NCBI GenBank assembly: GCA_014238425.1
Contig: JABABD010000031.1
Coordinates: 1-64,000, forward strand
Source: Flavobacteriaceae bacterium
Lineage (GTDB): Bacteria; Bacteroidota; Bacteroidia; Flavobacteriales; Flavobacteriaceae
DNA length: 64,000 bases
Direction of reading: 5' to 3'
Shown here piece by piece: positions 25,033 through 35,009 of the stretch. Below the pieces are notes generated by a model. It searched no databases and was not told where the DNA came from. It saw nothing but the letters and a program-made list of their open reading frames with translations. The translations under genes were made by a program, and so were the position numbers. Each line of letters starts with the position of its first letter. Positions within the stretch are counted from its first letter, which is position 1.

Positions 25033-27879
25033 TTAATGCGCTTCTAACCAGTTATCACCTATATCTAAATCAACATCTAATGGTACAGAGAGCTTATAAG
25101 CATTCTCCATCTCTGTTTTGATGAGTGACTTCATGTTTTCTAATTCAGGTTTAAAAACATCAAACACCAATTCATCATGCACTTGTAATAACATCTTGCT
25201 TTTGTAATCGCCTTCTTCTAGTTTTTTATGTACATTAATCATGGCTATTTTAATAATATCCGCCGCACTACCTTGAATTGGCGCGTTTACAGCATTGCGT
25301 TCTGCAGCACCTCTAACGACTGCATTACGTGAGTTAATATCTTTCAAATAACGCCTTCTGCCTAGAACAGTCTGTACATATTCATTATCCCTGGCGAAAT
25401 CGACTTGCTCACTCATATAGTTACGCAGTCTCGGATAGGTTTTATAGTACGTGTCTATAAGTTCTTTGGCTTCTCCTCGCGATAAATCGGTTTGGTTGCT
25501 CAACCCAAAAGCAGAAACGCCATAAATAATTCCGAAATTAACTGTCTTCGCATTACTACGCTGTTCTCTAGTAACCTCTTCAAGAGGTACATTGAACACT
25601 TTTGCCGCTGTAGATGCGTGAATGTCTTCACCATTTTTAAAGGCGTCAATCATCGTTTCTTCTTCACTCAAAGCGGCAATAATTCTTAATTCTATCTGCG
25701 AATAATCGGCTGCTAGTAAAGTATAATTTTTGTCTCTTGGTACAAAGGCTTTTCGTACTTGTCTTCCTCTTTCTGTCCTGATAGGAATGTTTTGTAGATT
25801 CGGGTTATTACTACTTAATCGCCCAGTAGCTGCAACTGTTTGCATATAATCTGTATGTACACGCCCTGTAGATGGTTCTACTTGAGTTGGTAGCGCATCA
25901 ACATAGGTACTTTTAAGTTTTGAGAGCCCTCTGAAATCTAAAACGTTTTGAATAATTCCATGATCTTTCGCTAAATAGCTTAGCACATCTTCTGCCGTTG
26001 AATACTGACCGGTTTTAGTTTTCTTAGGTTTATCAACCAGTTTCATTTTATCAAAAAGAATGTCGCCTAATTGTTTAGGTGAAGCTATATTAAATTGTTC
26101 TCCAGCTTGCTCATAAATTTTAGTTTCTAAACTGGCAATGTCGCTATTGAGTTGTTCCGATAATGAGTTGAGGAATTCCTTATCTAAATTTATGCCTTCT
26201 AATTCCATATCTGCAAGCACACGTAATAACGGAATTTCTATATCGTCAAACAATGTTTGTGTATTAGCATCACCTAATTCTTTTTCAAAGTGTTCTTTTA
26301 ATTGTAATGTGATGTCTGCATCTTCGACGGCATACTCTGTTTGTTTTTCTAAAGGCACTTGTCGCATTGACAGTTGATTTTTACCCTTTTTACCAATAAG
26401 CTCTGTGATTGAAACGGGTGTATAATTGAGATAGGTTTCAGCTAATACATCCATGTTGTGGCGCATATCAGGATTTATAAGATAATGTGCTAACATGGTG
26501 TCAAATAGCTTGCCTTTGACTTCTAGATTATATTTTTTTAAAACCTTAATATCATATTTAAGATTTTGGCCGATTTTTTCAATGTTATCAGCCTCAAAAA
26601 ATGGACGTAATTGCTCAATGAGAGCTTGTGCTTCTTTGCGATCTTCTGGAAAAGGCACATAAAACCCTTTACCTACTTCCCAAGAAAATGCAATGCCTAC
26701 CAACTCAGCAGTTATAGGATTTAATCCTGTTGTCTCAGTATCAAAACAAACACTTTTTTGTTTTAATAGATTAGATACAAAAAGTGTCATGGCCATGCCT
26801 GTACCAACACTTTGGTATAAATGTTCTGTGGTCGAAATGGTTTTTCGTCCTGAAGTTGTTTCAGTTTTTTCTTCAGTAGTAGAGATATCGCTTCCGAATA
26901 GTGAAAACTGTCCTGCACCAGCTGAAGTTGGTTTTTTAGGAGCTGCTTCCTTTTTAGTTTCTACAGAAACTTGATTGCTAGGTTGAACAGCCGTTTCTTT
27001 AGAAAATGTTTTTAAGAAATTATCTGTTAGACGTCTAAATTCTAATCCTTCAAATATTGTTTTTACGCCTTCAATATCGGGTTCCGACATTTCAAGATCT
27101 TTGGCATTGAAATCTACAGGAACATCTAGCATAATCGTCGCTAGTTTTTTTGAAAGTATACCAAGTTCTTTTGAAGCTTCCACCTTTTCTTTCATTTTGC
27201 CTTTTAGCTCATGTGTATTAGCTAAAAGGTTTTCCATGCTACCATATTGTGCTAAAAATTTCTTTGCTGTTTTCTCACCAACACCAGGTAGTCCTGGAAT
27301 ATTATCTGAGGCGTCACCCATCATTCCCAAAAAATCAATGACTTGCAATGGGTCTTGAACTTCAAATTTTTTCTGTACTTCTGGTATGCCCCAAGTTTCG
27401 TAGCCACCACCAAAAACAGGACGGTACATAAAGATGTTTTCAGAAACTAACTGTGCAAAATCTTTATCTGGAGTGACCATAAATGTCTTGTAGCCTTCCT
27501 TTTCTGCTTTTTTAGCAAGTGTGCCAATAACATCATCAGCTTCAAACCCTTCTTTCACCATAATAGGAATATGCATGGCTTTTAATATCTCATATATATA
27601 AGGTACTGCTGTTTTAATGCCTTCGGGTGTTGCATCTCTGTTGGCCTTATAGTCTTCATACATTTCAACTCTGTCTGCACTTCCGCCTTTGTCAAAACAT
27701 ACCGCCAAATGGTCTGGACGCTCTCGCTTTATAACATCTAATAGCGAATTCATAAAACCCATTATTGCCGATGTGTCTTCGCCTTTAGAATTGATTCTTG
27801 GGTTCTTGATAAAAGCATAATAGCCCCGAAATATTAAAGCATAGGCATCGACTAAGAAAAGTCGTTTTTTGTCTGACAT
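25033..27879 (-). CDS. polA: DNA polymerase I
   Basis: 948 residues (E. coli 928). Works in Okazaki fragment maturation and repair. Order: 5'-3' nuclease (1-290, FLVDAYALIFRGY and GEKTAKKFLAQYG), linker, 3'-5' exonuclease (about 370-560), polymerase (about 580-948). The exonuclease I motif FDTETTGLNP keeps Asp and Glu, so proofreading should be active. Polymerase motif A is DYSQIELRI, motif B is RSNAKTVNFGIIYG, motif C is QVHDELVFDV. Single gene, divergent from the isoaspartyl peptidase gene. Confidence 0.98.
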   Translation of the reverse strand: MSDKKRLFLVDAYALIFRGYYAFIKNPRINSKGEDTSAIMGFMNSLLDVIKRERPDHLAVCFDKGGSADRVEMYEDYKANRDATPEGIKTAVPYIYEILKAMHIPIMVKEGFEADDVIGTLAKKAEKEGYKTFMVTPDKDFAQLVSENIFMYRPVFGGGYETWGIPEVQKKFEVQDPLQVIDFLGMMGDASDNIPGLPGVGEKTAKKFLAQYGSMENLLANTHELKGKMKEKVEASKELGILSKKLATIMLDVPVDFNAKDLEMSEPDIEGVKTIFEGLEFRRLTDNFLKTFSKETAVQPSNQVSVETKKEAAPKKPTSAGAGQFSLFGSDISTTEEKTETTSGRKTISTTEHLYQSVGTGMAMTLFVSNLLKQKSVCFDTETTGLNPITAELVGIAFSWEVGKGFYVPFPEDRKEAQALIEQLRPFFEADNIEKIGQNLKYDIKVLKKYNLEVKGKLFDTMLAHYLINPDMRHNMDVLAETYLNYTPVSITELIGKKGKNQLSMRQVPLEKQTEYAVEDADITLQLKEHFEKELGDANTQTLFDDIEIPLLRVLADMELEGINLDKEFLNSLSEQLNSDIASLETKIYEQAGEQFNIASPKQLGDILFDKMKLVDKPKKTKTGQYSTAEDVLSYLAKDHGIIQNVLDFRGLSKLKSTYVDALPTQVEPSTGRVHTDYMQTVAATGRLSSNNPNLQNIPIRTERGRQVRKAFVPRDKNYTLLAADYSQIELRIIAALSEEETMIDAFKNGEDIHASTAAKVFNVPLEEVTREQRSNAKTVNFGIIYGVSAFGLSNQTDLSRGEAKELIDTYYKTYPRLRNYMSEQVDFARDNEYVQTVLGRRRYLKDINSRNAVVRGAAERNAVNAPIQGSAADIIKIAMINVHKKLEEGDYKSKMLLQVHDELVFDVFKPELENMKSLIKTEMENAYKLSVPLDVDLDIGDNWLEAH

Positions 27880-27901
27880 CGTGATTAATTTAGTGGTCTT
27901 T

Positions 27902-27909
27902 CAAATCTA
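27902..27909 (-). promoter_or_regulatory. Putative -7 element for polA
   Basis: Minus strand TAGATTTG matches the Bacteroidota -7 consensus TAnnTTTG, 23 bases before the polA start. The matching upstream position reads TTTC rather than TTTG, so the -33 box is weak. Confidence 0.4.
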
Positions 27910-27979
27910 CAAAACTTTGATCTCGAATTGAAATTAATTGAATTGCAATTTGTAATTTTCCAGAGTTAAATTTCATGAC

Positions 27980-28912
27980 ATGAAAAACATTGCTTTAGCC
28001 ATTCACGGTGGCGCAGGAACTTTGGTAAAAGGTTTGATGACTACAGAAAAGGAAAGTGACTACAAAGCAGCCTTGAAGAAAGCGTTGCATATTGGTTATA
28101 CCGTATTAGAAAATGGAGGTGACTCAGTTCGTGCTGTAGAGGCGTCAGTTAAGATATTAGAAGATTCACATTTGTTTAATGCAGGAAAAGGCTCTGTATT
28201 TACTGCGGAAGGCACTCATGAGATGGACGCTGCTATTATGGAGGGAAAAAACCTTGAGGCTGGAGCTGTGTCCTTGATCACTGGAATTAAAAACCCTGTG
28301 TCTTTAGCACGAGATGTCATGCAAAAAAGTGAACATGTGTTTTTAGCTGGAGAAGGTGCTATGCGATTTGCGAACGATTTAAATTATAAGCTGGAAGACC
28401 CAAACTATTTTTATGATGAATTAAGACACACACAATGGTTAGAAATTAAAGATACTGATGGTTTTCAATTAGATCATTCTATTAAAAAAGATTCAAAATT
28501 TGGTACCGTTGGTGCTGTAGCCTGCGATAAAGACGGAAATATTGCTGCTGCGACATCTACTGGTGGGATGACTAATAAAAAATGGGGTCGCGTTGGAGAT
28601 TCGCCAATGATAGGCGCCGGTAATTACGCGAATAATGACACTTGTGCGGTGAGTTGTACTGGAAGCGGAGAATTTTTTATTAGAGGTGTTGTGGCTTACG
28701 ATGTATCTAGTTTAATGGAACATAAAAACATGACGGTTGAAGAGGCTGCCAATGAAGTCATTAACAAAAGAATACTCAAAATAAAAGGAGATGGCGGATT
28801 AATAGCTGTGGATGCTCAAGGAAATATTGCCATGCCATTTAATACTGAAGGGATGTATCGCGCGAGTAAATCGTCGAATGGTCATGAAGAAGTGTCTATT
28901 TATAGAGTGTAA
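27980..28912 (+). CDS. Isoaspartyl peptidase / plant-type L-asparaginase
   Basis: 310 residues, Ntn-hydrolase made as a precursor that cuts itself before Thr176 in KFGTVGAVACD, freeing the nucleophile threonine. Supporting motifs are AIHGGAGT (7-14), FNAGKGSVFT, and GRVGDSPMIGAGNYA with the substrate-binding Arg and Asp. No signal peptide, so cytoplasmic. These enzymes split beta-aspartyl dipeptides and asparagine. In this neighbourhood, with cphA and cphB 5-7 kb away, beta-Asp-Arg released from cyanophycin is a plausible substrate (inference). The next gene starts 2 bases after its stop. Confidence 0.92.
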   Translation: MKNIALAIHGGAGTLVKGLMTTEKESDYKAALKKALHIGYTVLENGGDSVRAVEASVKILEDSHLFNAGKGSVFTAEGTHEMDAAIMEGKNLEAGAVSLITGIKNPVSLARDVMQKSEHVFLAGEGAMRFANDLNYKLEDPNYFYDELRHTQWLEIKDTDGFQLDHSIKKDSKFGTVGAVACDKDGNIAAATSTGGMTNKKWGRVGDSPMIGAGNYANNDTCAVSCTGSGEFFIRGVVAYDVSSLMEHKNMTVEEAANEVINKRILKIKGDGGLIAVDAQGNIAMPFNTEGMYRASKSSNGHEEVSIYRV

Positions 28913-28914
28913 AT

Positions 28915-30039
28915 ATGGTTTTCGATATTTGGTCCATAATCATTATAGTTATTGTTTTTCAAGGTGTGTTTTTGTTATCGCTCTTGGTGGCGCCCAAAGA
29001 GCGAAGATATAAGCAAGGAAATTCCTATCTCATAGTTATTATCTTATTGCTTATCTGGTTTCTAGGAGAGTTTTTTGCTGTCAGGAACAAGATTGATATT
29101 GGACTATATGTTTTCTATGGTACCCGATATGGCTCGTGGTTTCTATTGGGACCATTGACCTACTTTTACTTTAAGGCCATCACCATTTCAGAATGGCGTT
29201 TTTCAAGAAAAGAGCTTTGGCATTTCCTTCCATTCTTCATTTTTGTTATTGTTATTCCTTTTATTTCGTATAAGGCTTTGAATAATAGGCAAGTGGATTA
29301 CGGTATGCTTTCTGTTTTTGATCACAGAGAAAAAACACTGTCAACAATTCAATGGACTTATTCTATTGTTTTTATAATGCAGTTTGTGCATCTTGGCTAT
29401 TTCCTATTAAAAAACCTCACTTTAGTAACACGTTATTCTAAGGGGCTTACCTATGAATATTCTAATATAGATACAAAGGTAAGTTGGTTGAGGTATCTCA
29501 ACATAATGTTGCTTATTGTACTTGTTTTTTCTGCTATTTTTTTATATATATTGTTGGTTACAGATATCTACAGAAGACATCTTGACTATATCTACGTGCT
29601 ACCCATAGGTATTCTATTCTATTTTATAAGTTATAAATTCATGAGGACGGAGTGGAAATCCCTTGAAAATGGAGATAAATACCTAGGGAGTTCGTTGAAG
29701 AAGGATGACATTTCGAATTATGTCTTAAAGTTGGACGAGCTTATGAAAAATGACAAAGCCTATCTAGACAACGTAATCAGATTGAGTGATTTGGCTTTAA
29801 AGATGTCTATGAGCAAACATCATTTGTCGCAACTATTAAATCAACATTATAAGTTGTCATTTTACGATTTTGTTAATCGATTTCGTGTGTCAGAAGCGAA
29901 ACGTATCATTGCAAGCAATCCTGAATATACACTTCTGCAAGTTGCATTTGATTCTGGGTTTAATAATAAAACGTCTTTTGTAAATGCATTCAAGAAGTTT
30001 GAGAAATTAACGCCATCGCAATTTCGAGATTCTCTGTAG
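28915..30039 (+). CDS. Membrane-bound AraC-family regulator 1
   Basis: 374 residues. Seven or so hydrophobic segments cover residues 5-245, then a cytoplasmic AraC-type DNA-binding domain (about 270-374) with SDLALKMSMSKHHLSQLLNQ and LLQVAFDSGFNNKTSFVNAF, the usual two helix-turn-helices. A 7-TM sensor joined directly to AraC suggests a one-protein membrane-to-DNA signal. It is 2 bases downstream of the isoaspartyl peptidase gene and 100 bases upstream of the first YceI gene, and it resembles the regulator at 31358-32485 in layout. Confidence 0.88.
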   Translation: MVFDIWSIIIIVIVFQGVFLLSLLVAPKERRYKQGNSYLIVIILLLIWFLGEFFAVRNKIDIGLYVFYGTRYGSWFLLGPLTYFYFKAITISEWRFSRKELWHFLPFFIFVIVIPFISYKALNNRQVDYGMLSVFDHREKTLSTIQWTYSIVFIMQFVHLGYFLLKNLTLVTRYSKGLTYEYSNIDTKVSWLRYLNIMLLIVLVFSAIFLYILLVTDIYRRHLDYIYVLPIGILFYFISYKFMRTEWKSLENGDKYLGSSLKKDDISNYVLKLDELMKNDKAYLDNVIRLSDLALKMSMSKHHLSQLLNQHYKLSFYDFVNRFRVSEAKRIIASNPEYTLLQVAFDSGFNNKTSFVNAFKKFEKLTPSQFRDSL

Positions 30040-30138
30040 CCTTAAAATTTTCTTAAAACAGAGCAATCCTTATAAAGGTTGTCTCCCTTTTAGTGTGTTA
30101 GAACTATTATTGTGTTATAAAATCAAAAAATAATAGTT

Positions 30139-30717
30139 ATGAAAATTAATTTTATCCTTGTTTTATTTGTTGTGTGTTTTAGCACAGAAATAGATGCACA
30201 AACTTATAAAATTGATGCTGGCCATAGCACAGTTCAAGTTCAGGTTGAGAGATTTGGAGTTATTGATGTGTCTGGACGATTCAAAGAGGTTGATGGCCTC
30301 ATAAATTATAACCCTGAAGACATTTTACAAACAACAGCAGAATCTGTTATTAAAGTGCATAGTTATGATGCGAACAATAAAGGTGGCGAAGATGCTGTCA
30401 AAGGAGTTTTTCTTGAAGCAGATACCTATCCGGAAATACGATTTAAAGGGATGAAAGTGATAGAGAAAAAGGGAACACAATATCTTGTGGGTGACCTTAC
30501 AATTCATGGTGTCACCAAACAAATTGAACTTCTTTTTACAATCAAGGGACCACTATTGGATTTGCCTACACGCAAACAATCTATAGCATTCAATGGGTCT
30601 ATAACCATTAACAGACAAGATTATGGCATCGCTTTCGATAGACAATTGCCAAACGGGATTAAACTAGTAGGAAATGATGTGAAGATTACTCTAATGATTC
30701 TTGCTATTGCTGAGTAG
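30139..30717 (+). CDS. YceI-family lipocalin-like protein 1
   Basis: 192 residues with a signal peptide (1-20, ending IDAQ). The mature domain begins YKIDAGHSTVQVQVERFGVIDV and contains GDLTIHGVTKQIELLF, the standard YceI pattern. YceI proteins form an extended beta-barrel that binds isoprenoid-like lipids in the periplasm. The second YceI gene starts inside the last codons of this one, so they form one operon; both lie between two membrane AraC genes that are the likely regulators. Confidence 0.9.
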   Translation: MKINFILVLFVVCFSTEIDAQTYKIDAGHSTVQVQVERFGVIDVSGRFKEVDGLINYNPEDILQTTAESVIKVHSYDANNKGGEDAVKGVFLEADTYPEIRFKGMKVIEKKGTQYLVGDLTIHGVTKQIELLFTIKGPLLDLPTRKQSIAFNGSITINRQDYGIAFDRQLPNGIKLVGNDVKITLMILAIAE

Positions 30718-31270
30718 AACACATATAGTTAGTGTCATGACATTAGTCCATGTTTTAGGGCAAAGTAGTTTTGGCTTTGCCCAAACAGAGACCTTCAAAA
30801 TTGATGCTGAACAATCTACTATATCTTTTGAAGTGACACATTTGGGTGTTTTGACCGTTGAAGGAGAATTTCAAGATTTTTCTGGAAGTTTCACCATTAG
30901 TAATAGTCGCTTATTGAATCTTGAAAGTGCTATTGAGGTATCAAGTATTAATACAAAGGATACATCGAGAGATAAAACCTTGATAGATGAAACATATCTT
31001 AATGCGTCGAATTTTCCCTTAATTAATTTTCATTTAGTGAGAATTGAAAATACATCAAAAAGAAAATTACTCTATGGGCAGTTGGAAATAAAGGGCGTAC
31101 TAAAAGACATTAGTATGCCCTACGAAATGACAAAAATGAAGACACACTATTGCTTGAAAATAACTACAATACTTAGTCGTAAAGATTTTAATCTTGATTT
31201 TGGACCGATGAATGCATTGATTGGAGATAAGATCAGTGTAGAAATAAAGTTAATTTTTCCTGTAAACTAA
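30701..31270 (+). CDS. YceI-family lipocalin-like protein 2
   Basis: About 189 residues, again YceI: FKIDAEQSTISFEVTHLGVL, then GQLEIKGVLKDISMPYEM. It is clearly divergent from its neighbour, sharing fold motifs rather than close identity. The start is uncertain. A TTG at 30701 gives a proper signal peptide (LLLSRTHIVSVMTLVHVLG) but overlaps the previous gene by 17 bases; the first ATG at 30737 gives a leader lacking basic residues. I prefer the TTG or a nearby start with translational coupling. Confidence 0.85.
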   Translation: MLLLSRTHIVSVMTLVHVLGQSSFGFAQTETFKIDAEQSTISFEVTHLGVLTVEGEFQDFSGSFTISNSRLLNLESAIEVSSINTKDTSRDKTLIDETYLNASNFPLINFHLVRIENTSKRKLLYGQLEIKGVLKDISMPYEMTKMKTHYCLKITTILSRKDFNLDFGPMNALIGDKISVEIKLIFPVN

Positions 31271-31334
31271 ATAGTGAAACTTCCATCGTTAAGTTATATC
31301 CATAAATTATAACATTAAAAGTTGTAAAAGCAAC

Positions 31335-31342
31335 TAAATTTG
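31335..31342 (+). promoter_or_regulatory. Putative -7 element for second AraC gene
   Basis: TAAATTTG fits TAnnTTTG and lies 15 bases before the ATG at 31358, leaving a leader of under ten bases. No TTTG stands at the expected -33 place. Confidence 0.35.
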
Positions 31343-31357
31343 TGTTGATTTATAGTT

Positions 31358-32485
31358 ATGGATTTAGTCATTGATTTCTTTTTAATAGCAGGTATGGTTG
31401 TGAGTGTCATCATATTACTACTGCTGTTTAAATCTGCAAAAAAAGAGCTACCACAAAAATTCCTTATTGCTTTCTTTGCCGTACTCTTATTGTTTATTAT
31501 GCATGCATATTCTGATGTTCATGATATTCGCATGCTTTGGATAGGCACTTTTATTTTCAATGATATTCTTGAATTATTAGTAGGGCCCATGATTCTGCTG
31601 TATGTAATGTCATTATTTGAAGATAATAAAGGATTGGTTAAAAGAAATCTGATTCATTTTAGCCCACTGATGTTATATCTGTTTTTGGTGTCCATGCCAA
31701 TGCTTATATCAATGATTCAGAGATCATTTGTTTTTAATTATCTAGAATTCTTGAATGACAACAGTCTGCTAATGTTTACTTTATTTATGATCTTTCTCGT
31801 TGTTTATATGCTGCTAGCACTTAAGCTTTTCCTTAAATATAGACGCATTGTTCCGCTAAATTTCTCTACGATTTCTCAAGCAGATTTAGTGTGGGTAAGA
31901 AACATGTTGGTCGGATCTATTCTCGTGGCATCTGTAGGGTTGATGATGAATATAAAGGATTTGATTACAGGAGATGAAAACGATACAGATTGGATCGTTT
32001 TGATTTTAGTGGTCATACTAATCGCCTATCTTGGATATTATGGTGTCAAACAGACAAAGATGTTACTTCCCGACTTTTTGATCTTAGAATCAAATACCAG
32101 AATCGATAAATCAGCGAGTAAAACACCTCAGGCCATTGACGAAACTGAGTTTCAGCAATCAAAACAGTTGCTCGTTCAGGTTATAGAACAGCAAAAAGTA
32201 TATTTAGATGAAGATCTCACATTAAATAAATTGGCACAACAGATTCCTATTACCGATAAAAAGTTGTCAATGCTACTCAATCGATATATGAATACAACTT
32301 TTTACGATTTCATCAATAAATATCGCCTTCAATCCGTAAAAGAAAAGCTTGCAAGTAAAGATTTTGAGCATTTAACCCTATTAGGAATTGCTTACGAAAG
32401 CGGCTTCAAATCCAAGACCAGTTTCAATCGCATTTTCAAAAAGGAAACGGGTTTATCTCCTTCAGAATATAAAAAGTCGCTCTAG
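31358..32485 (+). CDS. Membrane-bound AraC-family regulator 2
   Basis: 375 residues with about seven membrane segments in residues 5-235 and a C-terminal AraC domain (about 265-375): LTLNKLAQQIPITDKKLSML, then LLGIAYESGFKSKTSFNRIF. Same design as the regulator at 28915-30039, on the other side of the two YceI genes. Followed by a GC-containing hairpin at 32500-32521 and then the S41 peptidase. Confidence 0.88.
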   Translation: MDLVIDFFLIAGMVVSVIILLLLFKSAKKELPQKFLIAFFAVLLLFIMHAYSDVHDIRMLWIGTFIFNDILELLVGPMILLYVMSLFEDNKGLVKRNLIHFSPLMLYLFLVSMPMLISMIQRSFVFNYLEFLNDNSLLMFTLFMIFLVVYMLLALKLFLKYRRIVPLNFSTISQADLVWVRNMLVGSILVASVGLMMNIKDLITGDENDTDWIVLILVVILIAYLGYYGVKQTKMLLPDFLILESNTRIDKSASKTPQAIDETEFQQSKQLLVQVIEQQKVYLDEDLTLNKLAQQIPITDKKLSMLLNRYMNTTFYDFINKYRLQSVKEKLASKDFEHLTLLGIAYESGFKSKTSFNRIFKKETGLSPSEYKKSL

Positions 32486-32499
32486 TTTCTATAAAATAA

Positions 32500-32521
32500 G
32501 TGCCATTGCTTCCAATGGCAC
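32500..32521. other. Perfect stem-loop after AraC gene 2
   Basis: GTGCCATTG-CTTC-CAATGGCAC, nine exact pairs and a 4-base loop, 15 bases after the AraC stop. On the plus strand it lacks a T-run. On the minus strand it is followed by TTATTTTAT, but nothing is transcribed that way nearby. It could be a weak terminator or RNA end-protecting hairpin. Confidence 0.45.
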
Positions 32522-32588
32522 GATTCACACCCCTATTAATTGTTGATTTGTACAGTATGCAATTCGCATCAATCAATGTTTAATTAAA

Positions 32589-34043
32589 ATGGATACAATG
32601 AAACTATTTCGCACACTATTATTATTCGTATTTACAAGTATTTCAATAACGGCACAAACAAATAGCCTTAAACCTTTTGAAGGTGTTTGGCTAAGTGAGG
32701 GTTATGGGAGAGTTATTGACATTAAAAAGAATAAAGCCCTTGTATATGATATCTGTGAAGTGAATTGTAATAAATCACAAACCATATCTAAAGAAATGCT
32801 CTTCAATTTGTTTGAAATAACCAAAGTAAATGACACACGTTTGGAGGTGAGTGGTGGGATAACCAAGCTCTATTTTAATAAGATTAATCGCTTGCCAGAA
32901 TTGTGTTCAGAAAACATTAAAGATAAAAATGACCCGCTATATAACTTTGAAACCTTATGGCATACGTTTAATGAAAATTACTGCTATTTCCAGGAACGAA
33001 AAATCGATTGGGTAGCATTAAAGACAAAGTATAAATCTCAAATTAGGTCCAACACAAAACCATTTGAATTATATCTGTTAATGAAGGATATGATATCAGA
33101 ATTAAATGATGGTCATTCTAACATATATGTCCCAAAAAAATTGGAGAAAGAATACAGAAAGCATCAAGCAGCAGAACGTGAGATCAGAAGAAAGAAAATT
33201 TTAGACTCTCTAGGGCAAGACTATAAATTACCACCTATTCATGTCAATAGCATTCGATTAAAAATGATAGGTAATTACGTAAAAAATGTAAAAACATATA
33301 ATTTTGGAGTGTTGAATTATGGGCTTATAAACAATGAAGTCGCCATCGTGCAAATAAACGGTATGGATCAGTTTGCTAATTATAATATACCAAGTGATAT
33401 CTCTGAGTCTAAAGCAGAACGACTTTATGAGAAATATTCAAATAAGAGCGATAATTATGATAGAGATAATGCAAATGGCGCTGCTTTTATAATGGATAAA
33501 GTCATATCAGAAATCAAGAACACAAAATATTGTATCATAGATATACGCTTTAATGGCGGTGGCTTTGATGAAGTACAATTAGAAATATTAAAACGCTTCG
33601 CAACACAAGACACATTGATTGTTACTAAGAAAGCGAGAGCGGGTAATGGTTTTACAAAAAGTTCAAAAGTACATTTAGGCCCTAGCAATAACGCCTATAA
33701 AGGAGAGGTGTACATTTTAACAAGTCCTCTAACCGCAAGTGCAGCTGAAGATTTTACATTATGTGCCATGTCTGCCATTCCTAATGCAGCTAGAGTTGGA
33801 TCGAATACACAAGGAATTTTCTCTGACATCCTTGACAAGAAACTACCAAATGGTTGGGAATATGGATTATCTAATGAAATTTATGAAAGCCCTAATGGAG
33901 TAAGTTATGAAGCTATCGGGATACCACCACATCATTTAGTAGAATACAATAAAAAAGGCTATTGGTTTTACAAAGAATTTTATGATAATAAAACCAAAAA
34001 AGACGAAGCGATAGAAGTCGTTTTAAAATTAATCAAGAACTAA
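32589..34043 (+). CDS. S41-family peptidase, exported
   Basis: 484 residues. Signal peptide near residues 4-22 (KLFRTLLLFVFTSISITAQ). A helical N-terminal part with FNENYCYFQERKIDW is followed by the S41 catalytic core: DIRFNGGGFDE, then TSPLTASAAEDF with the likely nucleophile Ser384. The lysine of the Ser/Lys dyad in CtpA/Tsp is not evident (SNTQGIFSD stands there), so a tricorn/retinol-binding-like catalytic layout is more likely. There is no recognisable PDZ domain. Its 3' end overlaps that of cphB by 4 bases on the opposite strand. Confidence 0.85.
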   Translation: MDTMKLFRTLLLFVFTSISITAQTNSLKPFEGVWLSEGYGRVIDIKKNKALVYDICEVNCNKSQTISKEMLFNLFEITKVNDTRLEVSGGITKLYFNKINRLPELCSENIKDKNDPLYNFETLWHTFNENYCYFQERKIDWVALKTKYKSQIRSNTKPFELYLLMKDMISELNDGHSNIYVPKKLEKEYRKHQAAEREIRRKKILDSLGQDYKLPPIHVNSIRLKMIGNYVKNVKTYNFGVLNYGLINNEVAIVQINGMDQFANYNIPSDISESKAERLYEKYSNKSDNYDRDNANGAAFIMDKVISEIKNTKYCIIDIRFNGGGFDEVQLEILKRFATQDTLIVTKKARAGNGFTKSSKVHLGPSNNAYKGEVYILTSPLTASAAEDFTLCAMSAIPNAARVGSNTQGIFSDILDKKLPNGWEYGLSNEIYESPNGVSYEAIGIPPHHLVEYNKKGYWFYKEFYDNKTKKDEAIEVVLKLIKN

Positions 34044-34903
34044 ATAAACGGCGCCTCAATTGGTAAGACTGTCACCTGCCTATGATCAATATTATATTGA
34101 TCGCCATTCGCCAATACATGAACTGTTAGATTAGCCATGGTCATAGGTGTGCCTTCTTTAAGGACTTTCTCATTATTGTGTGTCAACTTTTTTCCATCAA
34201 AAACAATGACCATACCTGAGCCAATCACGGTACATTCGTTTCCGTTTTTAATGATCATACCTGTGTCTTCGGCAAGGCCGATTCCGATAAGGTCAGGAAA
34301 TTTGGCCACAGCTTCAGATTGTCTTCCAAACCGACCACGTTGTATAAAATGAGTATCAATAATAAGTTGCGGAATTAATCCTAATCCTTCACGCATATTT
34401 ACTGCACCTTTAATAAAAGCATCAGCGGCACTACCTCCAGAAATCATTTCATTGGCCATTGCCATAGCGCCAGCACTTGTTCCGGCTATTACAAATTCTG
34501 AATCATTCTTATAACGATTCATAAGAATTTTATGCAATGTTGTGCCTCCAATCTTATCTGATATTTTAGACTGATCTCCACCCGAAAACATAACGCAATC
34601 TGCAGATTCTATTAAACTTATTGATGATTGTTTTTCAGAATCTTCTTTGCTTCTAATATCAAGTACATGAATGTTCTTGCAGCCCAAAGTTGTAAAAGCT
34701 TCAGTATAGTTATCTCCAACTTCAACAGGAATACTAGAGGCAGTAGGAATAACAACAATAGTCGCATTTTCACCTCCAGATTCTCTTACCACATGTGCTA
34801 AAATCCCTTCGTCAATGAATTCGAGAGTATACATTTCATTCTCTTCGATTCCTTTGTCCTCATTTCCTCCAATTGGAATTAATGTTCCTTTTACTGATTG
34901 CAT
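34040..34903 (-). CDS. cphB: Cyanophycinase
   Basis: About 287 residues from the ATG at 34903 (MQSVKGTLIPIGGNEDKG). A longer frame exists, but its extra 42 residues do not fit the family and overlap cphA. A serine peptidase of the class-I glutamine-amidotransferase-like fold: VIPTASSIP, FSGGDQSKI and the nucleophile Ser in IAGTSAGAMAM. It releases beta-Asp-Arg dipeptides from cyanophycin. No signal peptide, so the intracellular type. Divergent from cphA with about 105 bases between starts. Confidence 0.93.
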   Translation of the reverse strand: MQSVKGTLIPIGGNEDKGIEENEMYTLEFIDEGILAHVVRESGGENATIVVIPTASSIPVEVGDNYTEAFTTLGCKNIHVLDIRSKEDSEKQSSISLIESADCVMFSGGDQSKISDKIGGTTLHKILMNRYKNDSEFVIAGTSAGAMAMANEMISGGSAADAFIKGAVNMREGLGLIPQLIIDTHFIQRGRFGRQSEAVAKFPDLIGIGLAEDTGMIIKNGNECTVIGSGMVIVFDGKKLTHNNEKVLKEGTPMTMANLTVHVLANGDQYNIDHRQVTVLPIEAPFI

Positions 34904-35009
34904 ATTAGGGCTTGAAAATATTTGTATTCGGCAAAAATAAGCTAAATTTTTATAAGGAAAATCCCTATATTTATAATCTTTCGCATTAACTAACTTAAAT
35001 CCAATCCAT

